A stretch of 64,000 bases of DNA from Agrocybe praecox. Taxonomy: Eukaryota > Basidiomycota > Agaricomycetes > Agaricales > Agrocybaceae. The notes under the pieces were generated by a model that saw only the letters and a list, made by a program, of their open reading frames with translations, ran no database searches and was not told the DNA's origin. Positions 36,050-46,746 of the stretch are shown in pieces. The position numbers and the translations under genes were made by a program. The stretch covers positions 3,162,001 to 3,226,000 of the forward strand of contig OZ024849.1 in assembly GCA_964017145.1 (NCBI GenBank). Reading direction: 5' to 3'. Every line of letters starts with the position of its first letter. Within the stretch, counting starts at the first letter, position 1.

Positions 36050-36190
36050 TTGATGTATCGTTCGATCGGTATAAGTCGGCTAACAATTGATATCCCTCAA
36101 GGGAAAAACTATGTCGGCTTCGGGCGGCATACCATTGTTAGGCCTTCAGAAATGAATCTCCGCTGGAACATGCACCCGGTCGATCTCAGG
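36050..36190 (+). pseudogene. Gene fragment, plus-strand member of an inverted pair
   Basis: The frame ISRLTIDIPQGKNYVGFGRH then TIVRPSEMNLRWNMHPVDLR resembles the minus-strand fragment at 36653-36840 at both DNA and protein level. The source gene is not identified. The open frame continues to 36346 without further similarity that I can see. Confidence 0.4.
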
Positions 36191-36652
36191 ACTTCATTTG
36201 AAATATTCAATATAGAAAAGTCTCTTCCAGTCCCGCCAAAATCTAGGTTTTCTCGTGAATATGAACTCATCGGCGATGTGAAATATTATTCTGGCTCAGC
36301 AGTAGCTTTCAGCAACCACACGCGGTGCAGCATACCAGAAAGCTAGAGATAAAAATCGTCAGAATTGAATGGTCTCTGATATAAAGTAACCATAAGTTCA
36401 TTTCGGCTCACCAAGCGGCACACGCCAACAAAAACAGCAGTCGTCAATCTCAATGGTCACAAAATTTTACATGGATATACTAGATCAAGGCAATAAATTA
36501 TAAAGAGTGCAGTTAGAACTTACCAAGAATTTAGGTAGATTCAGTGCTAGGGGAAAAACTTAGATAGAATATATTTCATGTTACCAGGTAGTTAAGGAGG
36601 AAATGCAAGCATTTTTATCTCACTATTTATGCTACTCGGAACCTATAAAACT

Positions 36653-36840
36653 ACAGATCTAAGGCGCAGGCGTGCTGCTGTTCTTCTTGATTGGGTGTAA
36701 GAAGTTCGACCAGGTGCATGTTCGAGCGGAGATCCATTTCTGGAGGCACAAAAATGGCATGCCGGCTAGGGCCGCTAGGGTTTTTCTCTCCGGGGATATA
36801 ATCTGTTTGCGACTTCTACTGATCAAACCCAGAACTACGA
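36653..36840 (-). pseudogene. Gene fragment, minus-strand member of an inverted pair
   Basis: One minus frame reads KSQTDYIPGEKNPSGPSRHA, IFVPPEMDLRSNMHLVELLT and PNQEEQQHACALDL to a stop near 36653. It parallels the plus-strand fragment at 36050-36190 (PSEMNLRWNMHPVDL). It looks like the last exon of an unidentified gene. No upstream exon was found. Confidence 0.4.
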
Positions 36841-37029
36841 AGCTGTCCAATATTGACGGGCTTACATTTCTTTCCCCTTACCATTTGAATGTGCTGTGCA
36901 GTCATTGTGTCGGCAGTTATATTATCTATCATACATGGAGACTGAGGACAAGAATATCAGCGCAAAGGTAGGAATTCTGTTCTCTCTGTTCTCGTGCGTT
37001 TCATCTTACCTTTTCCAGGATATTTTTTG

Positions 37030-37365
37030 ATATCCACTCATTATTCAAGCATCTCCCAAATCCATCCCGATGTTTGTTCGAAAGCACGGCCTGTGAGTGC
37101 GCTGATTACGGCCGTTCAAGCGGTATGGATTTCCGTAAATTCAAAGCACGTTATCATACTTATTGCTATTCTAGTCTCATTGTGCTATATTACTCCGGCT
37201 CACAGGTGAGCGTCTCAACACTACGCGGCTGGTGCATGACTTTTCAAAGGACAACTGGGGTGATAATGCAGCCCGCAACGCGTCAAACTACCCGTCGTAC
37301 CCTGCAGGTGTTGTTCAAGACAAGCGATCAGCGTCGCATCTGGAATTGGTTGTACGAAAGTCGAC
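37030..37365 (+). pseudogene. Unknown small protein, copy 2, truncated at the gap
   Basis: Near-identical to 33945-34255 through the first exon, the intron and the start of exon 2 (HDFSKDNWGDNAARNASNYP). A 13-base net insertion after SYPA (about 37310) shifts the frame, and the first Cys of the exon is Arg. The copy then runs into the assembly gap. I infer that it is not functional. Confidence 0.6.
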
Positions 37366-37565
37366 NNNNNNNNNNNNNNNNNNNNNNNNNNNNNNNNNNN
37401 NNNNNNNNNNNNNNNNNNNNNNNNNNNNNNNNNNNNNNNNNNNNNNNNNNNNNNNNNNNNNNNNNNNNNNNNNNNNNNNNNNNNNNNNNNNNNNNNNNNN
37501 NNNNNNNNNNNNNNNNNNNNNNNNNNNNNNNNNNNNNNNNNNNNNNNNNNNNNNNNNNNNNNNNN
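37366..37565. other. Assembly gap of 200 N
   Basis: Exactly 200 unknown bases, a size usual for scaffold gaps of unknown length. Sequence on the right (37566 on) does not continue the copy on the left. Protein reads through this run are meaningless. Confidence 1.
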
Positions 37566-37759
37566 CAATGGACACAGATGATGAATAAACGACTCAGAAT
37601 GGACTGCTTAATGACGGACAGATCTAAATATGGGCGGAAGGCCCTGAGTAGAAAACTAGTAGAAAGAACTTGGTGGAGAGTCCTTGGGAATCAAAGGGAC
37701 CATTGGATAACAAACTCAACCGGGGTTTTAGTGGGTACTAGAGGACGTATGCCTGCACG

Positions 37760-37784
37760 GAACCGCTGAATTATTCAGCGGTTC
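37760..37784. repeat. Perfect 25-bp palindrome
   Basis: The arms gaaccgctgaat and attcagcggttc flank a single central base. It could form a hairpin or cruciform. It lies in unassigned sequence right of the assembly gap. Confidence 0.6.
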
Positions 37785-37849
37785 ACTCTAAACCCCACAC
37801 TACCTATCCCAAGGTGTGCCGATATCATATAAGGCATTACCCCGGTGTG

Positions 37850-39400
37850 GAGAGCTTTTTTTAAAATATTTCGTAACACACCCTCGTGCGCGAGGACGAC
37901 CTTGCCAAGATGACCGACCTCGTATGGAAACCAGGAACTATCACGCTAATTCTGACATGATGCCATCAACTTCGGCAGGTATGCCGTTCGCTTGCACAAG
38001 GTAGGACCTTGGGTACCTCCTCAGGGGACGAACGAGGAATAAATTGACATAAACAAGCCCACATTTCTGTTGATGACCCGAAACCGGCAAACTCAGGTAC
38101 CTGATAACAGGTATCACTCATATTTTGAAAGATAAATTCGTGAAATAAGTCGATTTTCTTTCTCATTATGCACGTAGTATATAGACAAATGAATAGAGCA
38201 TTTTTTTTGGGAAGATAATATTAATATTGGACGAAGTTTCAAAACGTTCATTGGTGACCAACCTCGGGTGTTGCCGGACACAGCCACACCTCGTACATAC
38301 CAGATTGTCTGTCCTCGTAGTCTTTATCGCTCAATCCACTTGCATCATCGCGTGTCTTGTCCGCTGCTACGTCTGTCAACAGATAATACAGAATGACTCG
38401 TGAAATCCTTGCAACGAGCGAGATTTTATCGTGTATGTCGTGATTAGTTACGATGATTTCGCCACGGCCGCTTCACGGTTTTCCGCCTTATTCACATCTT
38501 TTGTCAATTAGCACCTTGTGGATACGTGTATTAGATATATTTAAGCCTTAAGCATAAAATTTATGTCTCAAAATATGTTTTGCCACCCTTATTACTGAAC
38601 AAATCATAAATATATATGCAATCGTCTTCATTCAATCTGGATAATAGGTGAGATGTACATGATATTTTGGCATCCAGAGATATTGTAATATATGTAAGTC
38701 AATTGCAATGCCCGCTCAGTCAATAAGTCAATAGGCGCGGGAATGCGTTCCTACATATCGCCGAGGAAGGAATAAGTTGACCACATGTACAATTGCACTT
38801 GGTTTCGACATTGTTCTTCCTAATGAATATTTTGCTTGGCATTTAATATTTTGAAGGTAGACATATGTGTACATCGTTTCGTATGAAAGTGGCCGTGAGT
38901 TCGCCTATTCATAGGTGTGGGAAATTAGGAATACTTAGGTTGCGGGTCGATGTATTTCTATGAATCTTTACCGGTATAGTTAAACTGTCCGAAAATGCAT
39001 ATACTATATCTTCAAGCTACAGCCGTCACTTTTGTAGTCAAATCACGGAGTCAACTGACGCAGTGGACAGATAAAAATATAAAAGGGAGCAACCGTCTGC
39101 GGTATTTGAGGTCCTACCATGCCAAATCATCGGCACAATCTTCCGAATTGATGGCATCATTTGAAAAGTGAGTGTGATAGTCCTGCTTTCCATAACATCG
39201 GGTGTTGCCGGACACAACCACGCCATCGCATGTCTTGTGCGCTTCTACGTCCGTCAACAAGGGTGCCCAAACTATTGGGTAAGTTTTATGTTCATGTCTA
39301 TGACCTGGGCTGTGCAGGAATATTTAGTCAGTAAACCTGGACAGCATCTGGTATATCCTGGCTCTATTTTTGGCTCGGTCTATGACTTTCCTGGCTGTAT
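37850..39400. other. AT-rich intergenic with fragments of a dispersed repeat
   Basis: No gene is supported. The segment 38250-38410 (gggtgttgccggacacagcc ... gtcttgtccgctgctacgtc) recurs as a shortened copy at 39195-39265 and, inverted, at 61345-61500. The remainder is AT-rich without clear structure. Confidence 0.5.
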
Positions 39401-40079
39401 GCTATACATATCGTCACCTCTCCCCTCCTCTCCGACCAGTGCTTCACATTCCACCATCCTCACCCACTATCATCCTCGCTACATGATGCTTCGTACAGAT
39501 CCCATCCTTCGTTCCAAATAATTGTTTGCAAGGCTCTAGACGACGCCGCTTCGATGAAAATGCGCTCTGCAGAGGTTGGGGATTGAGATGACGTGTTGGC
39601 TGCCGCCATCTCTCTTCGAGGAAGGCTGTGGATCCTTGCAGAGGACGTTGGTGACGCTGCATGCGTCTATCTCCGCCGTCGTTTGTCGGTGGAGACGTTC
39701 CAAATCCGTTCCGAGGGCGTTCGGGATCCTGTTGGACGTTGCGTGCCTCTCTCCCGATCAAAGTTGTTCGTTGGCGGACGTTGTAGATGTCTGTAGGACG
39801 TGTTTTCTATGCGAAAACATTGGGAATCGAAAGGAGACGCCGAACGATCGTGTGGGACCTTGGCTGTGACATTGCTGGTCGCCGAAAGTTGTGGACATGT
39901 GTGGGACGTGCTCTCGATGTGAGTATGTCAGGAATCGAGAGTCAGACGCCAGACAATCGCGTGGGACGTTGACTTTGTCGTTGCTCGTCGGCGGAAGTTG
40001 TGGACGTATGTGGAACGTGCTCTCCATGTAGCGAATATGGATGTCTGCGTCTGTCGCACTCATTTTTTGCGTGGTTGTC

Positions 40080-40680
40080 AAAGCATGGGTAAATAAAGAT
40101 CGTTTTGAAGATGCATAGATCACTCACAAGTGGGTTTACAGCGTTACGAACTTGTACAGATTCCTAGCGGCGTGTTCGACTGCGAACGCATTTTGTCGTC
40201 TTGGAGTTGTGGGTAAGTCGATGTTTCATCTTCCAAATTGCATAGACGACTTACCAGTTCCTTAAACATCAACTAGATCAAGCAACAAGAGCACAGGTAA
40301 GCTTGGAATGTTTCCGAACACAAATAGATCACTTACAAGTGCGTGCTAGGACGTTGTACTCGAAACGCCGCTCAGAAGGCGTCTGTGTCGGCCATTCGAA
40401 TACATATCAAGGTCTCGGTGTGTTGATTTCGTCGTTCTGTGTAGTACTAACCTTTGCTTGCGAATGGACATGCCCACACTGGTCGGAGAAAATAAGGAGC
40501 ATACTCGGAATGGTATATAACAGCAAACGAACACTTACCTCGAGGTAGGTAGAGCTCGACGTCATTGCTTGCAATGAGCAGCGGACACGAGAAGTAGAGA
40601 AAAGTGGAGTAGAAGACAAAAGGGAAGATAAGCTCCGATGAGCTGTTTTCTCTTCCAGTTGAAATGCGCCAGCTTATATA
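40080..40680 (-). ncRNA. Repeat-borne spliced transcript unit, copy in unit 2
   Basis: On the minus strand a TATATAAG box (40680-40673) is followed by a region with conserved splice donors gtaagt and acceptors, including an 18-base micro-exon (ttgatgtttaaggaactg, near 40250) bounded by ctag and gtaagt. The same signals sit at the same places in units 3 and 4. Frames differ between copies and no protein family appears, so I file it as a possible non-coding or decayed transcript. Coding potential is not excluded. Confidence 0.35.
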
Positions 40681-41643
40681 CATTTTTGAACCCTTGTAAT
40701 AATTACATATATTGAATAAACCGAGTTTGACGCCAATTGCGTTTTGCCGAAGAGTCGAAATCAAGATCTCCCGAGTGTATTCTTCTGTTTCGAATATCGG
40801 GAGGAGGAGATATGGGTATAATGGTGGGGTAATTCATGAGTTGTGAGCTAGGTTTTTCTTTGATGACTCTGGTATTTCGCGGGAAGGTAATTGTAGTGTA
40901 CTCACATAGATATTATTTAATACACACTTGAGAGATACAGAATTGCCAAGGAGACTAAATGGAAACCACTCGCTGGCAGGAAACTAGCTGGGAAGGGGAT
41001 CGAGGCGAGGGTAGGGTAGGTTGGGTCATTGTGAATTGGACTCGAAGGATAGTCGGTGAGTCGGGGGGACATACATAAACATATAGGAGACATTTATAGC
41101 TATGTATTAAAGGTAAATTCACAGAAAATAGAAATGAAATGAAATATCTATTCGAGATACTAAGTTTAAGCGCCCGTCAAAAACATCGGTAGATAACAGA
41201 TTTCAAAATATTATCACAACCACAAAAGCTATCTAATCGTATATTTTGATACACTATACCCATTAATACATAACGGCACGGAAACAAGATAATCATGATA
41301 TGCTGCTGAAGAGGCAGGGTATTCCATACGAGGTGATTTCACTGTTTCTTGCCAACTACGTCCTCCTGGGGATCTTTCCCTCCGACCCTCGGCGGTTTCT
41401 TTCTCTATCATGGCAAGTTATACAACACCGTCGAGTGATGTCTTTGGCTCAGTCGGTGAGACAACTAGCCATCACTGATTGTCGAGTGGGAGGCTGCCGG
41501 TTCTAGCAGCCTCACTGAAGTTAGGCATTGATGAACGGGACAACATTGGGTTCTTGATTGCGATAGTCAGAAACTGTAGGTAAAATAGAATACATGTATG
41601 CGTGCGCACCTTGATTGCGGCGGTCAGAAACTGACCTGCAATC

Positions 41644-42371
41644 TAAGGTTGTCCGTTCGCCGAAAATAAAAAACTATATACTTTTACAATGTACTTACTA
41701 TGTAGTACCGATATTTCAATAAATTCATACATTACCTTTATTATCCAACATATAAATCCAATTATCCAACATACATGTAGGATTGTCCAACATATATATC
41801 AGGTTATCCAACACATGTACCGGATTATCCAACATATGTGTCGGGTTGTCCAACACACCACTTGGATTATCCAATAGATGTGTTGTATTATCCTTTATAC
41901 ACATTGGATCGTCCAATATATATGCTGTATTATCCAACATAGTTGAGAGTCATTCTCATACATCTAGTCGCTTCGAATGCCGGCGATGCCGGGAGTTCTT
42001 GATGGCCGTTGAGATCCGTTTGTAGGTGCCGAAGCATGGCAATCAGGAAAGGGCTCCAAATTGGCCGGCAAGGACGGCACCATAGCCGAGCGAGAGTAAG
42101 GTAATTGCCTCGAATTATGTTGGATAATCCAACATGCATGTTGGACAATCCAAATTATATGTTGGACAACCGAATCTATATGTTGGATAGCCCAAGTTTT
42201 GTGTTGGACAACCCAATATATATGTTAGACAATCCTACATGTATGTTGGATAATCGGACTTATATGTTGGATAATAAAGGTAGTGTATGAATTTATTGAA
42301 AAATCGGTACTACATAGTAAGTACATCGTAGAAGTATATAGTTTTTTATTTTCGGCGAACGGACAACCATA
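41644..42371. mobile_element. Foldback-like element, copy 1
   Basis: A 728-bp element is flanked by the 6-bp direct repeat gcaatc (41638-41643 and 42372-42377). The ends are taaggttgtccgttcgccga and, reversed, tatggttgtccgttcgccga, followed by long inverted similarity. Each arm contains about nine tandem units of roughly 21 bp built on the palindrome ttggataatccaa. The arms point in opposite directions around a ~150-bp spacer (about 41945-42105). Unit 3 keeps the empty site at about 49827-49837 (cctgcaatcaaggtg). No transposase is encoded. Confidence 0.9.
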
Positions 42372-42476
42372 GCAATCAAGGTGTTCTAAAATCTGTATAC
42401 TTGTGATCAGGTGATGAGAGAGGAAAAAGGAAAAAACATAGGAGTCGTAAAATTGGAATACATTGACGTTAATATT

Positions 42477-44090
42477 TTAAAGATCTTGATCAACCTCAAT
42501 GTCCTTGTGCACCCATACAACACGAGCAGCGCGACAGACAAGGATGGTGTTTCCTGCTAGAAGAGTAGTAATTGTCATGGAACCTATCAAACCGACCCCT
42601 GAAGTGCAGTTCCCCACATCGTTGACAAAGTCTTTGTCAATCCAGCTTATGATCAATAGCATCATCGCGCATAATATTACAGCCCTGTCATAGTGATTAG
42701 AACTTCTCATTTGCAAGTGGATTTTTATTTCTCACCATAACACCAGTGCGACAGGCAGCGCAATATGGTTGTCCGTTCGCCGAAAATAAAAAACTATATA
42801 CTTCTACGATATAATTAGTATTTAGTACCTATATTTTAATAAACTCATACATAACCTTCATTATCCACCATATAAGTCCGATTATCCAACATACATGTAG
42901 GATTCTCCAAGATATATGTCGGGTTATCCAACACATGTATTGGATTATCCAACATATGTGTCAGATTGTCTAATACACAACTTGGATTATCCAATACATG
43001 TGTTGCATTATCCATTATACACATTGGATTGTCCAGTGTATATGCTGCGTTATCCAACATAGTTGAGAGCCGTTCTCATACATATAGTCGCTTAAAATGC
43101 CGGCGATGCCGGGTTTTTTGATGGCCGTTAGAATCCGTTCATAGGGGCCGAAGCCTGGCCATCAGGAAATGGTTCAAAATTGGTCGGCAAGGACGGCATC
43201 ATAGCCGAGCGAGAGTAAGGTAGTTGCCTCGGATTATGTTGGATAATCCAACATGTATATTGGACAATCCAAATTATATGTTGGACAACCCAATCTATAT
43301 GTTGGATAGTCCAAGTTGTGTGTTGGACAATCTGACACATATGTTGGATAATCCGGCGCATATGTTGGATAAGCCGGGACATGTGTTAGATAATCGGACT
43401 TATATGTTGGATAATAAAGGTAATGTATAAATTTATTGAAATATCAGTACTACATACTAAGTACATCGTAAAAGTATATAGTTTTTATTTTCGGCGAACA
43501 GACAACCATAGCGCAAGGCACACCCAGAAATTGATGGAGGAAGGTTTTCGCACGGCCCTCGAAGCCTATATATATATGTTTATCATGGCTAGATTACAAT
43601 ATGCACGAGATAAAATAACACCTACCAGCGTCCATGATTGCAGGAACTCTGGTTCACTCATTTTATGTGCCGATCCTAAGAATAGACCACCGACTGCCAA
43701 GCCTGTCAGTGAGAAAACACCGATGGCCACGGCTGAGGTCTGCAAGAATACATTGCACAGAACCGTGTCGATTTGTAGCAGGGCGATTGAGACTCTGCGC
43801 GTACGTGCGTCGTGAATATGTAAGTATTAGGGTAAAGCACGACGATATACCACGCACTGGAGCAAGACCACCGATGCACCACATGCACCCTTCCAGTGTA
43901 CGTGCAGGATTTTGATGATGCTTGGCCATTGTAAGCCGCTGTTTTGGAATTGCACGAGTTGCGCCATAGGGTCGGACTCGTGCGCTCCTTCTGTCTTTAA
44001 ATTCGCGCGAAATTGTGAATGATAAACTGGGTATAGGAATAGGGTGTAGGCTGTCATTAAAGTTTGAAAGAATGAGACAGCAGTTTGCAT
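42477..44090 (-). pseudogene. Membrane protein family copy M2, broken by a foldback element
   Basis: Start at 44090 (MQTAVSFFQTLMTAYTLFLY), exon 1 and exon 2 (VSVALLQI-type helix, KMSEPEF-like segment before the intron) are recognisable between 44090 and 43620. Exon 3 is interrupted at 43510/42764 by foldback element copy 2, inside the codons for VCLAL. Exon 4 (42700-42477) is intact and ends in LVCRAARVVWVHKDIEVDQD L. The insertion adds 753 bp including its 6-bp duplication. I infer loss of function unless the element is spliced out. Confidence 0.75.
42764..43510. mobile_element. Foldback-like element, copy 2
   Basis: A 747-bp relative of copy 1 is flanked by the 6-bp direct repeat gcgcaa (42758-42763 and 43511-43516). 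Its ends are tatggttgtccgttcgccga and, reversed, tatggttgtctgttcgccga. It has the same inverted arms of ~21-bp palindromic units and a similar central spacer (about 43060-43225). Empty sites exist in copies M1, M3 and M4 of the host gene (gcagcgcaaggc). Confidence 0.92.
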
Positions 44091-44257
44091 CTTGCAACTA
44101 TAAAAGAGAGAAGGACGCTTGAAGGCTTCAGCTTGGAGCTTGAGCTTGAAATTTGAAAGTTCACTGGAGCGCGGTATTTAAGCTCATGTCTATAACCTGG
44201 GCACAAATGGAAAGACTTAAGTACTTATTTCCGTAAAGAAGCTGTTTCACGGATTTG

Positions 44258-46746
44258 TATAACGCACTGTATCGGACAAAAATACCCTTTTTATGCTTTT
44301 GTCTCAGAAAAAGGTGTTTTTGTATCATGAATGGTAACGGTTCGTGACGATTCGTGAGAAAATTAACGAACATTGACGAATGGACACGAATTGCGAAGGA
44401 CCGTAGCGAATCGTAACGAGTCGCAACCAGATCGAGATTTTTATTTTTTGTAAGACCTGCGTTCGAGGAATTGTGATTTGCGATCTGTAACGATCGCAAG
44501 AAATCGTGATTCAGAAGCAAAACGACATATGGATGTGTCGCAAAGGGTAAATTTCAGAAATTGCGATTCGTGACGAATCGTAATCTTGGAAATTATGTTT
44601 GTTTTTCCTCAAATATTTTCTTTTCTGAACCAGCTCATCAGATTGTTTTGATCTTTGATTGCCGTGTCAGCGGCAGGCGTACAAGTCACGTAACCATCAC
44701 GGAATTTGCCGCCCTCGACGGACTTCCACCGGACTTCATCAATTTATCTAATAAAAGTAGTACGCACTGCTGGCGCTGATAGCTATTTACTGGATAAAAA
44801 GATAATAAATTGCACGTCCTTTGTTAATTTCTTTTTTTTTAAAGGTGCGAACAGAGGCTCGGGCATACCATAGTTGACATCCCCGAAACATTTATGTATC
44901 TATTCGTATCAAAAACAGGTAAAAAGAAACACAAGACATGTAACTTAATATATGTTTTTCACATAAACAGACATCGGCGCCAGAAGTGACGCACACAAAG
45001 CCAAGAGGTAATATTTTTAGAAAAGAGATGATAAGCCGTCGTGGTTGCGTTCTGACAAATATTGGTATTCAATGTGCGATCACCAATGAGGGGCTAACAG
45101 TAACTCAGGTGTGGGTCCAAGACTGCAATCTAGATGACACAATAAAGTGCGAGATCAGGTGCATCGAGCTTGGCTCAAGGTTTGTAAGTGCAGCCCGCAC
45201 GACGTCCATCCAAGCTAGACCTGTGGGATATTGGGTCGAATTATCCCAACCCACAGACTAGCATGCAGAAAACACAACGTGTTCATTCAAACTGACAATG
45301 CGACCATGCTGTATCTCTACAGAGTTAGTTTTAAATTTTGATTCACACGTGTCCCGAGCGAGGAGATGCGGTGTGCGCTTGACCGCGTTCCTACCTAGGC
45401 TTTTGGGCATATTTATGCACATCATATCGACATTTATTAATTTCTTGTATTTCATTCATTTGAATACGGTATACAAGACTTATGCTCCTCTACCGGGTAG
45501 TACACACTATGTCATCTTTTAAAGTAAGCTAGATAAAACACAATGAAACAAGTAACCCTCACGGTGGTTGAGTTACACATAACAACCCACTGAACTCAGC
45601 ATTTCCATGCAAGTCCATGAGTGTCCTTAACCAAAATATATATAGCTTACCCACCAGGCAGACAAGTAGAGTAACTTAGTTAGATATAAATATGGCCCAT
45701 AGCAGTGTTAGAATAGAGGTTCAGAATCCCAAATTACAATTGCTTTGCTAGTAGCATTGGAACATCATAGCTATTGATCGTGCTATAAGAAACCACAAAG
45801 GCTATAAATTACTTTATCATGTACCCTGGAGCTAGTAGCCATGTGGAGCTACAAAATCTACCGTATATTCTTTGAACTACTATGTTACAGATAAATGTCT
45901 CGGTATATCTTAAACGTAGAAAAAAACATATAACTCATCAGCAAGAGACCTCCAACACCACGCACAATAATAGATATAAGCTGACACCTACTACCTTCTG
46001 ACTATCATCCATTACCGCCCGTCCAACTCTTGAATATGGCACAATGGAGGCTATTTATATATATATGGAAGAATCCCAAAAACGAGGAAACAAGGCGAAA
46101 AAAAAGGAAGGTACAATCAAGCAGATATACAGTACATAATAATGTTTGGGGCATAGGCCGCAACAGAAAGACTCCCGTATTTTAAATGCAATTGTCAGTG
46201 TTTGTTCGTATTGATGAGTCGAATCATGCGGAGACTGAATTATATGGCAGCGGGGCTCTAAGTCAAATCTGAGTTTCAAATGTGAATCAAATTATCTTTT
46301 TCATGAAGCCCTATGATGTCACAGGTTCTTGGGGAGAACCTATGACCTCATTAAATTAGGTAAATTACAGAAATTTATACAGAAAAAGATCTCAGGAGGA
46401 ACAAAAAACGCATGACACTGAAAATGCACTGAACTGTGTGAACAACGAATCGTCACGGATCGTGACGATCCTGCGGATAGATAAAATGCAAAAATTGAAT
46501 GATATTTTCTTTTTTGGGTTACGATTTGTAACGATCGTCAGAAATCCCACGACAAAAAATTATTTCCGGACGAGCAAAGACAGGCTGTGTAGGCGCTTTT
46601 TACGAATCGTTGCGATTCGTGACGATTAGCGACAAATCACTACGTTTCGGCACGACGTGACACGATTGTTATAGATCGCTACGTATCGTTACAAATCGGG
46701 ACACAGAAAAAATTTGTCGTATTTTTGTCCGATACGGTGCACCATA
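44258..46746. mobile_element. 2.49-kb element with 6-bp target duplication
   Basis: It is bounded by gatttg direct repeats (44252-44257 and 46747-46752). The left end is tataacgcactgtatcggac; the right end reversed is tatggtgcaccgtatcggac, and both continue aaaaatac. Unit 3 shows the sequence without it at about 51490-51510. Both arms (44330-44590 and 46440-46720) are filled with short palindromic words such as cgattcgtgacgaatcg. The ~1.8-kb middle has only short ORFs (for example 44986-45261) and no transposase that I can recognise, so it looks non-autonomous. Confidence 0.85.

Larger units (their letters stand above)
39400..44257. repeat. Composite repeat unit 2, with two insertions
   Basis: This unit aligns with unit 3 (46989-51705). 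Shared order: ~100-bp repeats (39780-40030), minus-strand splice-rich section with TATA box (40080-40680), non-coding tail (40680-41643), then the membrane-protein gene. Two foldback elements (41644-42371 and 42764-43510) interrupt it, and a third element (44258-46746) splits its tail, which resumes at 46747-46988. The head present in units 1, 3 and 4 is truncated here. Confidence 0.85.

Noticed and set aside
37074..37769. Long ORFs running through the 200-N gap
   Set aside because: Unknown bases cannot support a reading frame, and the two sides are not contiguous in the related copy.
37760..37790. Helitron 3' end (hairpin)
   Set aside because: The palindrome is not followed by the CTRR end and no matching 5' end or Rep/helicase gene was seen.
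41755..42270. CRISPR-like array
   Set aside because: The units are short, tandem and palindromic without unique spacers, in a eukaryotic genome, and they lie within inverted arms of a mobile element.
41725..43430. ORFs with repeated MLDNP-type heptapeptides on both strands
   Set aside because: They arise because the 21-bp repeat unit is a multiple of three without stops; they follow the foldback arms exactly and appear on both strands.
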